Positions 28,352 through 37,331 of a DNA stretch of 64,000 bases are shown here, one piece after another. Numbering within the stretch: position 1 is the stretch's first letter; each line of letters begins with the position of its first letter. The position numbers and the translations under genes were made by a program. The notes beneath the pieces were generated by a model, which did no database searches, was not told where the DNA came from, and saw only the letters and a list, made by a program, of their open reading frames with translations. The stretch covers positions 1 to 64,000 of the forward strand of contig NZ_JALKAQ010000001.1 in NCBI RefSeq assembly GCF_023016065.1, read 5' to 3'. This DNA is from Marinobacter sp. S0848L. Lineage in GTDB: Bacteria; Pseudomonadota; Gammaproteobacteria; Pseudomonadales; Oleiphilaceae.

Positions 28352-29416
28352 TTAAAGCAGCCCATCCAGACTCATTGTTTCAATGTTGCTGGTATCACGC
28401 TCCGGGCTCATTTTCCCGAAAAAGCGGGTCGGCGTGCGATGGCCGTAATTCTTGGTCCAATGCTTGTCTGATGAGAAAGTGACAACCGTGCGAGCAACCT
28501 CATCGAGAAGTACATAATCCTCGAGAACTTCGAACCCTTCCTCAGCGGCAGCAAAGTCTGCAATTGCATCAGCAAGAACATCTGGGCGACCGAATGTTTC
28601 TGCAGCGACAATTTGCAGCGCGTGGGATGTTCTAAAGCCGGCTTTCACACCCAAGTCAGCACTATTCTCAAGCACTACCCATGGGTCTGGAGACAGGGCC
28701 GGGCGCGTATCCGGAAGCAGCAGCCACACCAAAGCCCGCACTGCATTCGGCAAGCCGCCCCACTTTTCGTTATCAACACACTGTGCCGCACGCTCAGCTT
28801 GTGGTGCGATATTGCGAGGAACACCGGCCATAGCGCCTGAGTTGGCATCATTCACGATAGCCTGCATACCGGTAAGCAACCCGGCCAGGAAGGTAATCTC
28901 ATCCTGTTCAGTAAACAGGAACGGGCACTCCATCGGCTCTGCCGCGGGATCAAAGTCATAAGCGGCCATAGCGCGGCGGAAAGATTCGTATCGGCGGGTC
29001 GCTGTTTGCGCGTATAAACGCTTTGAAACTTCACGGGCATCTTTAGCAGCTGGCACGTTGCCGCTGTAATCGTGTCTTAGGTAATCCAACTCTGCATCCC
29101 AAGCTCTGTACTCCATGCAGTTACCAGCCAGCAGCATCAGCAAAGAACCAGTGGTATCAGGCGCGTCCACAACTCGGGAGAAAGAGTACAGCAACGGGTC
29201 GATCCCTTCGCCTAATGCACACGCCATCTGCGTGTCGGTCATCTGCATAACGTAAGGGGTAGCCTCGGATTCCGAGTAACTGGAAAGTACGACACCCGTC
29301 GTATGATAAATCGGGTTGACCGTACAACCGGCAAGGACCAGAACCAAGCCTGCGGCAATCATTTTGGGCATACGAGCCGAGAAACGGCATGCCTGAGAGA
29401 GCTTAGAGGAGATCAT
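28352..29416 (-). CDS. TatT-like TRAP-associated lipoprotein
   Basis: A 354-residue lipoprotein (lipobox LAGC after a basic N terminus; Met16-Met19 are alternative starts). The mature part is almost entirely helical with repeated Ala-rich helical pairs, as in the TPR-like T component of Treponema TRAP systems. Gene order T, then binding protein, then permease equals the Treponema pallidum tp0956-tp0957-tp0958 arrangement as I recall it. It likely sits in the outer or inner membrane facing the periplasm and hands ligand to the binding protein. Confidence 0.78.
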   Translation of the reverse strand: MISSKLSQACRFSARMPKMIAAGLVLVLAGCTVNPIYHTTGVVLSSYSESEATPYVMQMTDTQMACALGEGIDPLLYSFSRVVDAPDTTGSLLMLLAGNCMEYRAWDAELDYLRHDYSGNVPAAKDAREVSKRLYAQTATRRYESFRRAMAAYDFDPAAEPMECPFLFTEQDEITFLAGLLTGMQAIVNDANSGAMAGVPRNIAPQAERAAQCVDNEKWGGLPNAVRALVWLLLPDTRPALSPDPWVVLENSADLGVKAGFRTSHALQIVAAETFGRPDVLADAIADFAAAEEGFEVLEDYVLLDEVARTVVTFSSDKHWTKNYGHRTPTRFFGKMSPERDTSNIETMSLDGLL

Positions 29417-29662
29417 AATGCGACCTGTCTTTACTTTGTATGTTTGTTTTTTTAGACGTGATCATTGCTGCACGGGTTAGCACGCAAACTCACAACATTC
29501 CGTGAACCAGATCACCGAAAACACGGAGACTTTCATTCACAGAACGAAGGATGCGGGGAAAGCGCTCAAACAGAAATGGCTTGTTTGCCGAAATATAATG
29601 CCGATCAGGCCAATTACGTATAGAAACTTAAAAATTGGACCTTTCTACTATGGAAACCATCG

Positions 29663-29695
29663 AGAAAAACTGACCCCGCCCTAGCCAGTTTTTCT
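29663..29695 (-). terminator. Intrinsic terminator at the end of atuR
   Basis: A perfect 10-bp stem AGAAAAACTG/CAGTTTTTCT with a 13-nt loop overlaps the atuR stop codon. The T run lies inside the 3' arm on either strand, giving possible bidirectional activity. The adjoining interval 29417-29660 holds only the promoter region of the TatT-like operon. Confidence 0.6.
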
Positions 29696-30362
29696 ACTCC
29701 GGGGCACCTGCTGCACCGCCAAAACCCAGCAACGCCATGACCTGATCCGTAAGGCCGTCCAGGGTCAAACCACCACGTTCGGGCTTGTACCAGGTTACCG
29801 TCCAACTCAAGGCACCCGTTAACATCCGGCGGGCTATAAACACATCGGCATTCAACTGCCCCTCGTTTTTAAGCCGTTTCAACACGGTCAGCCATAACTC
29901 TTCGTACACATCCCGCAATGCCAGCACTTCCGTTTGAGAAACCTCCGATAAGCTGCGCCATTCGTAAACCAGAACCGCCATTGCCTCACCGGTTTTACCG
30001 TTGATCGATTCCAGCTCGGCACGAATCAACGCTCGCAGCTTCGCTTCCGACTCGGTCTCGCCCTCCACCGCTGCCTGCATGACCGCGGTATTCAGGCGAA
30101 TGGTTTCAACCATTACGGCCTTCAAAATTTCTTCTTTCGTTCGGAAATGGTGAAACAAGCTTCCCGACTGAATGCCCACGGCGGCCGCCAGATCCCTCAC
30201 GGTGGTGCGCTCATAACCTTTGTCTCGGAATAAAGTAGCGGCCTCAGCCAGCAGCCGGCCACGCGCACTGGCAGGGTCGGAAACCAATTGATCTTTAATA
30301 AGTGCCTGAAAAATATCGCTGTGCTTCACATGAATATCCAACTGCAGAGAAGGTTGACCCAT
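29694..30362 (-). CDS. atuR: TetR-family regulator of the terpene cluster
   Basis: A 222-residue TetR repressor. The helix-turn-helix lies at about residues 50-75 (TTVRDLAAAVGIQSGSLFHHF), preceded by AATLFRDKGYERT. The C-terminal ligand domain is of the acyl-CoA-responsive kind. An AGGT ribosome site precedes the ATG. It diverges from atuA over 106 bp that contain a good palindrome. By position and similarity of layout it corresponds to Pseudomonas AtuR, which represses the atu genes until a terpenoyl-CoA or related inducer appears. The exact ligand is inference. Confidence 0.82.
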   Translation of the reverse strand: MGQPSLQLDIHVKHSDIFQALIKDQLVSDPASARGRLLAEAATLFRDKGYERTTVRDLAAAVGIQSGSLFHHFRTKEEILKAVMVETIRLNTAVMQAAVEGETESEAKLRALIRAELESINGKTGEAMAVLVYEWRSLSEVSQTEVLALRDVYEELWLTVLKRLKNEGQLNADVFIARRMLTGALSWTVTWYKPERGGLTLDGLTDQVMALLGFGGAAGAPE

Positions 30363-30388
30363 TTTACCTGACTCTCGCCTATTTACAA

Positions 30389-30406
30389 ACCAAGCGCTTG
30401 CTTGGT
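30389..30406. promoter_or_regulatory. Candidate AtuR operator
   Basis: Inverted repeat ACCAAG-N6-CTTGGT, which also contains the perfect palindrome CAAGCGCTTG at 30391-30400. It sits in the 106 bp between the divergent atuR and atuA starts, the usual place for a TetR-family operator, and can control both genes. Confidence 0.6.
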
Positions 30407-30468
30407 AATGTCGAGATTAATCGATCAAGAACCATCAATAAATCGCCAATGAAAACGGGGCTATCAAC

Positions 30469-32265
30469 ATGTCAGAAGCCAACAAAACCATCCGAATCGG
30501 CTGTTCTTCGGCATTCTGGGGTGACACCGAAACCGCGGCCGCCCAACTGGTCCATCAGGGCAACATCGATTATCTGGTCGCCGACTATCTGGCCGAAGTC
30601 ACCATGTCGATCATGGCGGGCCAAAAGATGAAAGACCCATCGCAAGGGTATGCACGGGATTTCGTGCAAACCGTCATGGGCCCGCTGCTTGTCGACATCA
30701 AAGCAAAAGGAATCCGGGTTCTGGCCAACGCCGGTGGCGTTAACCCCATCGCTTGCCGTGATGCGCTCCAGGCACTTTGTGAGAAGGCCGGAGTGGATCT
30801 AAAGATCGCTCTGGTATTGGGTGATGACTTGATCACCAAGAAGCAGAAGCTGGCGGATGATGGCATCACCGAAATGACAACGGGCCAGCCGTTCCCGGCC
30901 ATGATGGTCAGCCTGAACGCCTACCTCGGCGCGCCTGGCCTGGCCGCCGCACTGGACCAAGGCGCGGACATTGTTCTCACCGGGCGCGTTGCCGACAGCG
31001 CTTTGGTTCTGGCGCCGCTGGTGCATGAATTTGGCTGGCAGTGGGACGATTACGACAAACTGGCCCAAGGCAGTCTTGCCGGGCATTTGCTGGAATGCGG
31101 TGCTCAGTCTACTGGTGGCAACTTTACCGATTGGGAAGCCGTTGCAGACGGGTTTACCAATATGGGTTTCCCGATTGCAGAAGTCAGCGCCGATGGCGAT
31201 TTTGTTATGACCAAACCCGACAATACCGGTGGTTTGGTTAGCCGTGGCACGGTTGGCGAGCAATTGGTGTACGAGATCGGTGATCCAAGAGCGTATCTGC
31301 TGCCCGATGTGACCTGCGATTTTACGCAAGTTAAGCTGGATGAAATTGCGCCGAACCGGGTTCACGTGTCCGGTGCGACAGGATTGGAGCCCACCGACAG
31401 CTACAAGGTGTCTGGCACCTGGCCCGATGGCTTCAAATGTACTGCGTCTTTCCTGCTAGGGGGTATCGACGCGCCAGCCAAAGCCCAGAAGGTTGCGGAC
31501 GCTATTCTGGCCAAAACATCGGCGATGTTTGCGGACAAAGGCTTGCCAGGCTATTCCGAAACCAGCATTGAGCTGCTGGGTACCGAAGCGACTTACGGCC
31601 CTCATGGCCGTCGCAGCGACACACGGGAAGTAATCGTCAAAATTTCTGCAGCCCATCCCAAAAAGGAAGCCTTGGTGCTGTTTTCGAGGGAGATTGCACA
31701 AGCCGCAACCGGTATGGCGCCAGGTCTGACCGGCATTGTCGGCGGTCGCCCTTCCGTGTTCCCGAAGATTCGTCTTTATTCGTGTTTGGTTCCGAAATCC
31801 GAGGTGGCTGTGTCGGTGGATATCGGCGGCGAAGCTGTGCCTGTCGACGTTGCCTGTGATGGCAGCTTTGATCCCGCTCAGCTGGCGCCCGAACCGCAGG
31901 GCAATATTGAGGTTACAACGGATACGACGGTTCCTCTGGTTCGGTTGGCGTGGGCGCGCTCCGGGGACAAGGGCGATCACAGCAATATTGGTGTGATTGC
32001 GCGGGAAGCGGAGTTCGTGCCGTACATTCAGGCCGCGCTTACAGAGAAGGCAGTTGCCGAGTGGATGGCGCATACGCTGAATCCGGAGTCCGGCAAGGTG
32101 ACTCGTTGGGCTTTGCCGGGGCTGAATGCGTTTAACTTCTTGCTGGAGCACAGTCTGGGTGGTGGCGGTATCGCCAGCTTGCGGATTGACCCACAAGGTA
32201 AGGCGTTTGCGCAGCAGCTTCTGGAGTTTCCAGTGCCGGTGCCATCGCAACTTTCTGAGTCTTAA
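30469..32265 (+). CDS. atuA: Acyclic terpene utilization protein AtuA
   Basis: A 598-residue cytosolic protein of the DUF1446/AtuA family. The N-terminal domain (about 1-450) has the conserved [13 protein letters not shown] start, [16 protein letters not shown] and the [14 protein letters not shown] region. The smaller C-terminal domain (about 480-590) has [15 protein letters not shown] and HSLGGGG. It is required for citronellol and geraniol growth in Pseudomonas, but its reaction is not established to my knowledge. It is the first gene of the atu operon and is followed after 16 bp by repeat copy B. Confidence 0.9.
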   Translation: MSEANKTIRIGCSSAFWGDTETAAAQLVHQGNIDYLVADYLAEVTMSIMAGQKMKDPSQGYARDFVQTVMGPLLVDIKAKGIRVLANAGGVNPIACRDALQALCEKAGVDLKIALVLGDDLITKKQKLADDGITEMTTGQPFPAMMVSLNAYLGAPGLAAALDQGADIVLTGRVADSALVLAPLVHEFGWQWDDYDKLAQGSLAGHLLECGAQSTGGNFTDWEAVADGFTNMGFPIAEVSADGDFVMTKPDNTGGLVSRGTVGEQLVYEIGDPRAYLLPDVTCDFTQVKLDEIAPNRVHVSGATGLEPTDSYKVSGTWPDGFKCTASFLLGGIDAPAKAQKVADAILAKTSAMFADKGLPGYSETSIELLGTEATYGPHGRRSDTREVIVKISAAHPKKEALVLFSREIAQAATGMAPGLTGIVGGRPSVFPKIRLYSCLVPKSEVAVSVDIGGEAVPVDVACDGSFDPAQLAPEPQGNIEVTTDTTVPLVRLAWARSGDKGDHSNIGVIAREAEFVPYIQAALTEKAVAEWMAHTLNPESGKVTRWALPGLNAFNFLLEHSLGGGGIASLRIDPQGKAFAQQLLEFPVPVPSQLSES

Positions 32266-32281
32266 TTCGGTGCAAGCACCC

Positions 32282-32386
32282 CGCCGGAGGAGGACTGTTC
32301 AAAAAACGCTCCTTCGGCACATCCATGTGGCGCTTGGGCTCCGCCATCCATGGCTCCGCACATTTTTGCACAGTCCTCCTCCGGCG
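32282..32386 (-). repeat. Palindromic repeat element, copy B
   Basis: The left arm 32282-32306 and right arm 32363-32386 pair over 24 positions with one mismatch. The core (read on the minus strand) has two small hairpins, both with ATGGAT loops. It starts 16 bp after the atuA stop and ends 52 bp before the atuB start, inside the operon. The open frame through it toward atuB is not real coding sequence. Confidence 0.88.
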
Positions 32387-32438
32387 AGGCGCCCAAACGC
32401 TGTATATGGATTCATCAGGTTTAAACAGGAAATTGCTT

Positions 32439-33305
32439 ATGAGCTACCAATCCGTTTTACGACCCGGGCTATTTGAAGGCCGGGTTTACATCGTCACCGG
32501 TGGCGGCTCCGGTATAGGTCGGTGCACCGCTCACGAACTGGCTGCCCTGGGCGCACAGGTTGCACTGGTTGGCCGCAAACAGGAAAAGGTCGATGCCGTC
32601 AAAACAGAGATCGAAGAGGATGGTGGCACGGCCAGCGCTCACTCCTGCGACATTCGCGAGGAAGAGTCTGTGCAGGCCACGGTTAAAGCCATTATTGCCG
32701 AACACGGCCGGTTGGACGGGTTGGTGAATAACGCCGGTGGTCAGTTTGCTTCGCCACTGACCGGAATTAATCAGAAGGGCTGGGAAACGGTGGTGCGTAC
32801 CAATCTGACTGGCGGATTTCTGATGGCACGCGAAGCCTACACTCAGGCGCTCAGCAAAACCGGCGGCTCGATCGTCAATATTGTTGCTGATATGTGGGGC
32901 GGAATGCCCGGCATGGGGCATTCAGGGGCTGCACGAGCCGGGATGGTGAATTTCACACAGACCGCTGCCGTGGAATGGGCTCCGTCGGGCGTCCGGGTGA
33001 ATGCGGTTGCGCCGGGCTGGATTGCTTCCAGCGGCATGGATAACTATCCCGCGCACATGAAGTCATGGATTCGCAGCCTGGCCGATGCGGTTCCCATTAA
33101 ACGGATGGGTACGGAGTCGGAGGTCAGTTCGGTGATTTGTTTCTTACTGAGCGAAGGCGCGGCATTTATCAGTGGTGACTGCTGGCGCATCGACGGAGGG
33201 GGCTCTCAGGGCAGCCGCATTTGGCCCATGCCGAACGCCAAGAATAATGAGCCGTACAACGGCTTCCACCGAGCGACGACCCCCAAAGTATTGTCGGAAG
33301 ACTGA
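32439..33305 (+). CDS. atuB: Short-chain dehydrogenase/reductase AtuB
   Basis: A 288-residue classical SDR with NAD(P)-binding TGGGSGIGR, the NNAGG motif and SGVRVNAVAPGWI. The usual Tyr-x3-Lys active site is not obvious: where YxxxK is expected, the sequence reads HSGAARAG. The protein thus belongs to the reductase group that lacks the standard tyrosine, or acts as a 2,4-dienoyl-CoA-reductase-like protein. The start at 32439 has an AGGA site; the upstream open frame runs only through repeat B. In Pseudomonas AtuB is thought to oxidise the terpene alcohol or aldehyde, which is not proven. Confidence 0.85.
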   Translation: MSYQSVLRPGLFEGRVYIVTGGGSGIGRCTAHELAALGAQVALVGRKQEKVDAVKTEIEEDGGTASAHSCDIREEESVQATVKAIIAEHGRLDGLVNNAGGQFASPLTGINQKGWETVVRTNLTGGFLMAREAYTQALSKTGGSIVNIVADMWGGMPGMGHSGAARAGMVNFTQTAAVEWAPSGVRVNAVAPGWIASSGMDNYPAHMKSWIRSLADAVPIKRMGTESEVSSVICFLLSEGAAFISGDCWRIDGGGSQGSRIWPMPNAKNNEPYNGFHRATTPKVLSED

Positions 33306-33315
33306 GGATCATTAC

Positions 33316-34932
33316 ATGCAGGTACTAGAGTCAACCATTACCCCCCAGTCCAGCGAGTTTCAGGCGAACGCGGAAGCCATGGAAGCCCATATCAAAACCT
33401 TTCGTGATGTCGAGCAAAAGGTTTTGGATCTGGCAGAAGCTGCTCGGGAAAAGCTCACCAAGCGGGGCAAACTTCTCCCCCGGGACCGCATTAACCGGTT
33501 GCTGGACCGTGGCAGTGAGTTTTTAGAGCTTTGTTCTCTGGCTGGCTATCAGATGCACGACGACAAAGACGGTTCCATGGCCGGCGGTGGCATTATTGCC
33601 GGTATTGGCCGGGTGGCGGGTATCCGGTGCTTGGTGGTCGCCAGCAACAGCGCCATCAAGGGCGGCACCATTACGCCTGCCGGTCTGGATAAAACTCTTC
33701 GGCTGCATGAGATTGCCAAGGAAAACAAACTGCCCATCGTGTCACTGTCCGAATCTGGCGGTGCCAACCTGAATTACGCCACGGATATTTTCGTGCCCGG
33801 CGCCCGGGGCTTTGCCAATCAGGCGCGGTTGTCAGCAGCGGGTATTCCGCAGGTTACGGTTGTCCACGGTAACGCCACAGCGGGGGGTGCCTATCAGCCC
33901 GGCCTGTCGGATTACGTCATCACCGTGCGTGATAAAGCAAAAATGTTCCTTGCTGGTCCTCCGCTGCTGAAAGCGGCCACCGGTGAAATCGCCAACGACG
34001 AGGAGCTCGGCGGTGCGGAAATGCACGCGACGGTTGCCGGAACGGCTGAGTATCTTGCTGAAGACGATGCTGACGGTATTCGCCAGGCCCGGGAGATTAT
34101 GGGCGCCCTACCCTGGAACGATCAGCTCCCTGTACAGCGGGAGGTTAGCTGGGACGAGCCGCTGTACCCGGCGGATGAACTGATTGGCGTGATTCCGGCC
34201 GATGCCAAGAAGCCTTATGACGTGCGCGAAATCATCGCCCGAATCAGCGATGGCTCTCGCTTCCTCGACTTCAAGAACGAATACGACAACCAAACTGTGT
34301 GCGGCACCATCCGTATTAAAGGCCACAGTGTCGGCATCATCGGTAACAACGGCCCGATTACCACTGCCGGAGCGACGAAAGCAGCCCAATTTATCCAGTT
34401 GTGTGATCAGGCCGGCACGCCGATCGTATTTCTGCATAACACCACTGGCTTCATGGTGGGCACCCACTCCGAGCAGAACGGCATTATCAAACACGGTTCG
34501 AAAATGCTGCAGGCCGTCGCCAACTGTCGTGTACCCAAGATTGCCGTGGTGGTGGGCGGTTCCTACGGGGCCGGCAACTACGCCATGTGCGGCCGAGGCC
34601 TGGACCCACGATTCATTTTCGCCTGGCCCAACAGCCGAACCGCCGTTATGGGCCCTGCCCAAGCTGGCAAGGTACTGCGCATTGTGGCTGAAGAGAAACA
34701 GCGCAAAAGCGGCAAAGAGCCCGATGAAAAGACCCTCGACTTTCTGGAGCAGGCAACCGCTAAAAAGCTCGAAGACGGCTCAACCGCTTTGTTTGGTACG
34801 GCGCGTTTGTGGGACGACGGTTTGATAGACCCCCGGGACACTCGCCGGGTGCTGGCAACCGCTTTGTCGGTATGCCGCGAAGCCGAGCAGCGTCCGTTGC
34901 GACCGAATGTCTATGGCGTGGCACGTTTTTAA
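33316..34932 (+). CDS. atuC: Geranyl-CoA carboxylase beta subunit (carboxyltransferase)
   Basis: A 538-residue carboxyltransferase of the methylcrotonyl-CoA/geranyl-CoA carboxylase type. It transfers carboxyl from biotin on AtuF to the gamma-methyl of cis-geranyl-CoA. The N-half crotonase fold has GGGIIAGIGRV, SGGANLNYA and GNATAGGAYQPG. The C-half has NNGPITTAGATKAAQF, NTTGFMVG and VVGGSYGAGNYAMCGR. The start at 33316 follows a GAGGA site; the earlier in-frame start lies inside atuB. It is 10 bp after atuB. Assignment as geranyl- rather than methylcrotonyl-CoA carboxylase rests on the cluster. Confidence 0.88.
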   Translation: MQVLESTITPQSSEFQANAEAMEAHIKTFRDVEQKVLDLAEAAREKLTKRGKLLPRDRINRLLDRGSEFLELCSLAGYQMHDDKDGSMAGGGIIAGIGRVAGIRCLVVASNSAIKGGTITPAGLDKTLRLHEIAKENKLPIVSLSESGGANLNYATDIFVPGARGFANQARLSAAGIPQVTVVHGNATAGGAYQPGLSDYVITVRDKAKMFLAGPPLLKAATGEIANDEELGGAEMHATVAGTAEYLAEDDADGIRQAREIMGALPWNDQLPVQREVSWDEPLYPADELIGVIPADAKKPYDVREIIARISDGSRFLDFKNEYDNQTVCGTIRIKGHSVGIIGNNGPITTAGATKAAQFIQLCDQAGTPIVFLHNTTGFMVGTHSEQNGIIKHGSKMLQAVANCRVPKIAVVVGGSYGAGNYAMCGRGLDPRFIFAWPNSRTAVMGPAQAGKVLRIVAEEKQRKSGKEPDEKTLDFLEQATAKKLEDGSTALFGTARLWDDGLIDPRDTRRVLATALSVCREAEQRPLRPNVYGVARF

Positions 34933-34981
34933 TTCGAACAACACAAACAGAACAACCGTGAATTAGAGCAGGAGAGTACCC

Positions 34982-36142
34982 ATGAATTTCACATCAGAGC
35001 ACGATGCCCTTAGAAAAACCGTAAGAGATTTCGTCGAAAAAGAAATCAACCCATACGTTGATGAATGGGAAGAAGCCGGCGAATACCCGATTCGCGATGT
35101 GTTCAAAAAACTCGGCAACCTGGGCCTGCTGGGCATTCAAAAGCCCGAAGAATACGGCGGCATGGGTTTGGACTACAGCTACAACCTGGTTGCAGCGGAA
35201 GAGCTGGGCATGGCCAAGTGCGGCGGTGTTCCTCTGTCCATCGGCGTGCAAACCGACATGTGTACACCGGCGATTGCCCGCTTTGGCTCCGACGAACTGA
35301 AGCGCAACTTTTTGACTCCGGCTATTACGGGTGAGCTGATCGGCTCTATCGGTGTCAGTGAAGTGGGCGCCGGGTCTGATGTTGCCGGCCTTAAAACCAC
35401 AGCCAAGAAAGACGGCGATGACTACATCATCAATGGCTCCAAGATGTGGATCACCAACTCCCCGAAAGCTGACTTTATCTGCTTGCTGGCCAACACCAGC
35501 GACGACAAGCCGCACAAGAACAAAACCCTGATTGTGGTGCCCATGAACTCCCCCGGCATCACGCTCAGCCCGCACCTGAACAAGCTGGGCATGCGCTCCT
35601 CGGAAACCGCACAGGTATTCTTCGACGACGTGCGCGTACCGCAGCGCAATCGCATTGGTGCGGAAGGCACTGGCTTCATGTGCCAGATGATCCAGTTCCA
35701 GGAAGAACGCATGTGGGGCGCGGCAAACGTCATCAAAGCGCTGGAAAGCTGCATCGAGCAAACCATCGAGTACTGTCAGGAACGCAAAACCTTCGGGCAG
35801 CCCTTGATCAACAATCAGTACATCCATTTCCGTTTGGCAGAGCTGCAAACCGAAGTGGAGGCGTTGCGCGCCCTCACCTACAAAGCCTGTGAGCTGCACA
35901 TTGCCGGCAAAGACGTCACCCAACTGGCGTCTATGGCCAAGCTCAAAGCCGGCCGCTTAGGCCGTGAAGTCACAGACACCTGCCTGCAATACTGGGGTGG
36001 TAACGGTTACATGTGGGAAAACCCGCTCGCCCGCGCTTACCGGGACGTACGCCTGGTTTCCATTGGCGGCGGAGCCGACGAAATCATGCTCGGCATTATC
36101 TGCAAGACCATGGGCATCTTGCCGGGCAAACAAAAAGGCTAA
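34982..36142 (+). CDS. atuD: Citronellyl-CoA dehydrogenase
   Basis: A 386-residue FAD acyl-CoA dehydrogenase. It has the GSIGVSEVGAGSDVAG and WITNSPKADF flavin/substrate motifs, RKTFGQPL, and the C-terminal LQYWGGNGYMWENPLARAYRDVR region. The catalytic base region lies around GNGYMWE. In the pathway it makes the 2,3-double bond of citronellyl-CoA to give geranyl-CoA. The length equals Pseudomonas AtuD. It is 49 bp downstream of atuC and followed by repeat C. Confidence 0.88.
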   Translation: MNFTSEHDALRKTVRDFVEKEINPYVDEWEEAGEYPIRDVFKKLGNLGLLGIQKPEEYGGMGLDYSYNLVAAEELGMAKCGGVPLSIGVQTDMCTPAIARFGSDELKRNFLTPAITGELIGSIGVSEVGAGSDVAGLKTTAKKDGDDYIINGSKMWITNSPKADFICLLANTSDDKPHKNKTLIVVPMNSPGITLSPHLNKLGMRSSETAQVFFDDVRVPQRNRIGAEGTGFMCQMIQFQEERMWGAANVIKALESCIEQTIEYCQERKTFGQPLINNQYIHFRLAELQTEVEALRALTYKACELHIAGKDVTQLASMAKLKAGRLGREVTDTCLQYWGGNGYMWENPLARAYRDVRLVSIGGGADEIMLGIICKTMGILPGKQKG

Positions 36143-36165
36143 GGCATCTTACCGGTGGAAGGCCA

Positions 36166-36269
36166 GCCACGGGGCGGTGCTTTCCGGGACACGCTACAAG
36201 TACGTCCCTGTAGGCTCGTTTCGGGCCGTCCTTGGCCCTCAACGGTCCCGGAAAGCACCACCCCGCGGC
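36166..36269 (-). repeat. Palindromic repeat element, copy C (most diverged)
   Basis: Arms 36166-36190 and 36245-36269 match over 25 positions with two differences, and pairing continues outward for about five more bases. The core has two hairpins with AAGGAC and AGGGAC loops on the minus strand. Unlike other copies it lacks the A5/T5 inner ends of the arms. It lies 23 bp after the atuD stop and 29 bp before the atuE start. Confidence 0.85.
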
Positions 36270-36298
36270 TGCCCCCAGACAAAATGCGTGGAGTCCTT

Positions 36299-37117
36299 AT
36301 GGAACAGTTATTACCAACATGCGAAACGCTTGCCCTAGAGCAAAGCGGCTCGGCGTTAATGGTCACCATTAACCGACCTGAAGTTCGGAACGCCATGAGC
36401 TTGAAAATGGTCGAAGAACTCTCTGCCATTTTCACCCAGGTGGAAAACAACGACACCATCAGAGCCGTTGTCATCCGTGGAGCCGGTGGCCACTTCTGTG
36501 CCGGCGGCGACATCAAAGACATGGCCGGCGCTAAGAATCAGGAAGGCGAAGGCCGCGACAACCCGTTCTTCAAACTGAACCGAGCCTTCGGCGAAATGAT
36601 TCAACAGGTCAACGAATCCTCCAAGATCGTCATCGCCATCACCGAAGGCGCTGTCATGGGCGGCGGCTTCGGGTTGGCCTGCGTTTCTGACCTCGCCATT
36701 GCGGGCCCAACCGCAAAGTTCGGCATGCCCGAAACCACACTGGGCATCATCCCCGCCCAGATCGCACCCTTTGTGGTTGCCCGAACCGGCCTGACACAGG
36801 CCCGCCGATTGGCCCTGCTCGGCCTGCGCGTGAGTGCTCAAGAAGCACAGCGCCTGGGCATCGTGCACGAGGTTGCCGAAAACGAAGAGCAAATCGAGAC
36901 GCTGTTAGCCGCTGCACTTGAGCGAGCCCGCCTCTGCGCCCCGAACGCAACCGCTCAAACCAAAGCCCTCCTGCACAGAGTCGGCCACGAAAACATGAGC
37001 GACTTGCTAGACGATGCCGCAGAGATGTTTTCCTCCGCCGTGCGCGGTCCGGAAGGTGCAGAGGGAACCATGGCGTTCGTGCAGAAGCGCGAGCCGAAGT
37101 GGGCCAGCACACAGTAA
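36299..37117 (+). CDS. atuE: Isohexenylglutaconyl-CoA hydratase
   Basis: A 272-residue crotonase-family hydratase that adds water to isohexenylglutaconyl-CoA after carboxylation. It has NRPEVRNAMS, HFCAGGDIKDM (oxyanion hole), EGAVMGGGFGLACVSDLAIA and the PETTLGIIPAQI region. The start at 36299 has GGAG upstream; the longer open frame begins in repeat C and is not coding. It is followed by repeat D before atuF. The difference from the leucine-pathway LiuC is inferred from the cluster. Confidence 0.87.
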   Translation: MEQLLPTCETLALEQSGSALMVTINRPEVRNAMSLKMVEELSAIFTQVENNDTIRAVVIRGAGGHFCAGGDIKDMAGAKNQEGEGRDNPFFKLNRAFGEMIQQVNESSKIVIAITEGAVMGGGFGLACVSDLAIAGPTAKFGMPETTLGIIPAQIAPFVVARTGLTQARRLALLGLRVSAQEAQRLGIVHEVAENEEQIETLLAAALERARLCAPNATAQTKALLHRVGHENMSDLLDDAAEMFSSAVRGPEGAEGTMAFVQKREPKWASTQ

Positions 37118-37181
37118 ATACAGAAACTAATTTCCGCTACCACCATTGAGCGGATAAACAACATAGATAGCGGGAGCGCTG

Positions 37182-37283
37182 CTGGCGGGGAGTTCCTCCG
37201 GAAAATTTCGGAGGCCATGGATGGCCGGAGAGAAGCGCACATGGATGTGCTCGTAGCGGTTTTCCGGAGGAACTCCCCGCCAG
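37182..37283 (+). repeat. Palindromic repeat element, copy D
   Basis: A perfect 24-bp inverted repeat (37182-37205 with 37260-37283) encloses a 54-nt core with hairpins at 37213-37226 (GGCC-ATGGAT-GGCC) and 37237-37250 (GCAC-ATGGAT-GTGC). It is the only copy between two atu genes whose A-N-GGA-Y strand is the coding strand. It lies 64 bp after atuE and 48 bp before atuF. Confidence 0.92.
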
Positions 37284-37331
37284 TGGTGCGGACAGGCACG
37301 ATGCTGACATCGCAACAAGGTAGGTAATGCC

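Noticed and set aside
29502..29684. 60-codon frame upstream of the TatT-like gene
   Set aside because: No ribosome site, runs into the atuR terminator hairpin, and the peptide has no coherent features.
34994..35923. Minus-strand frame of 309 codons opposite atuD
   Set aside because: Antisense shadow of an intact acyl-CoA dehydrogenase.
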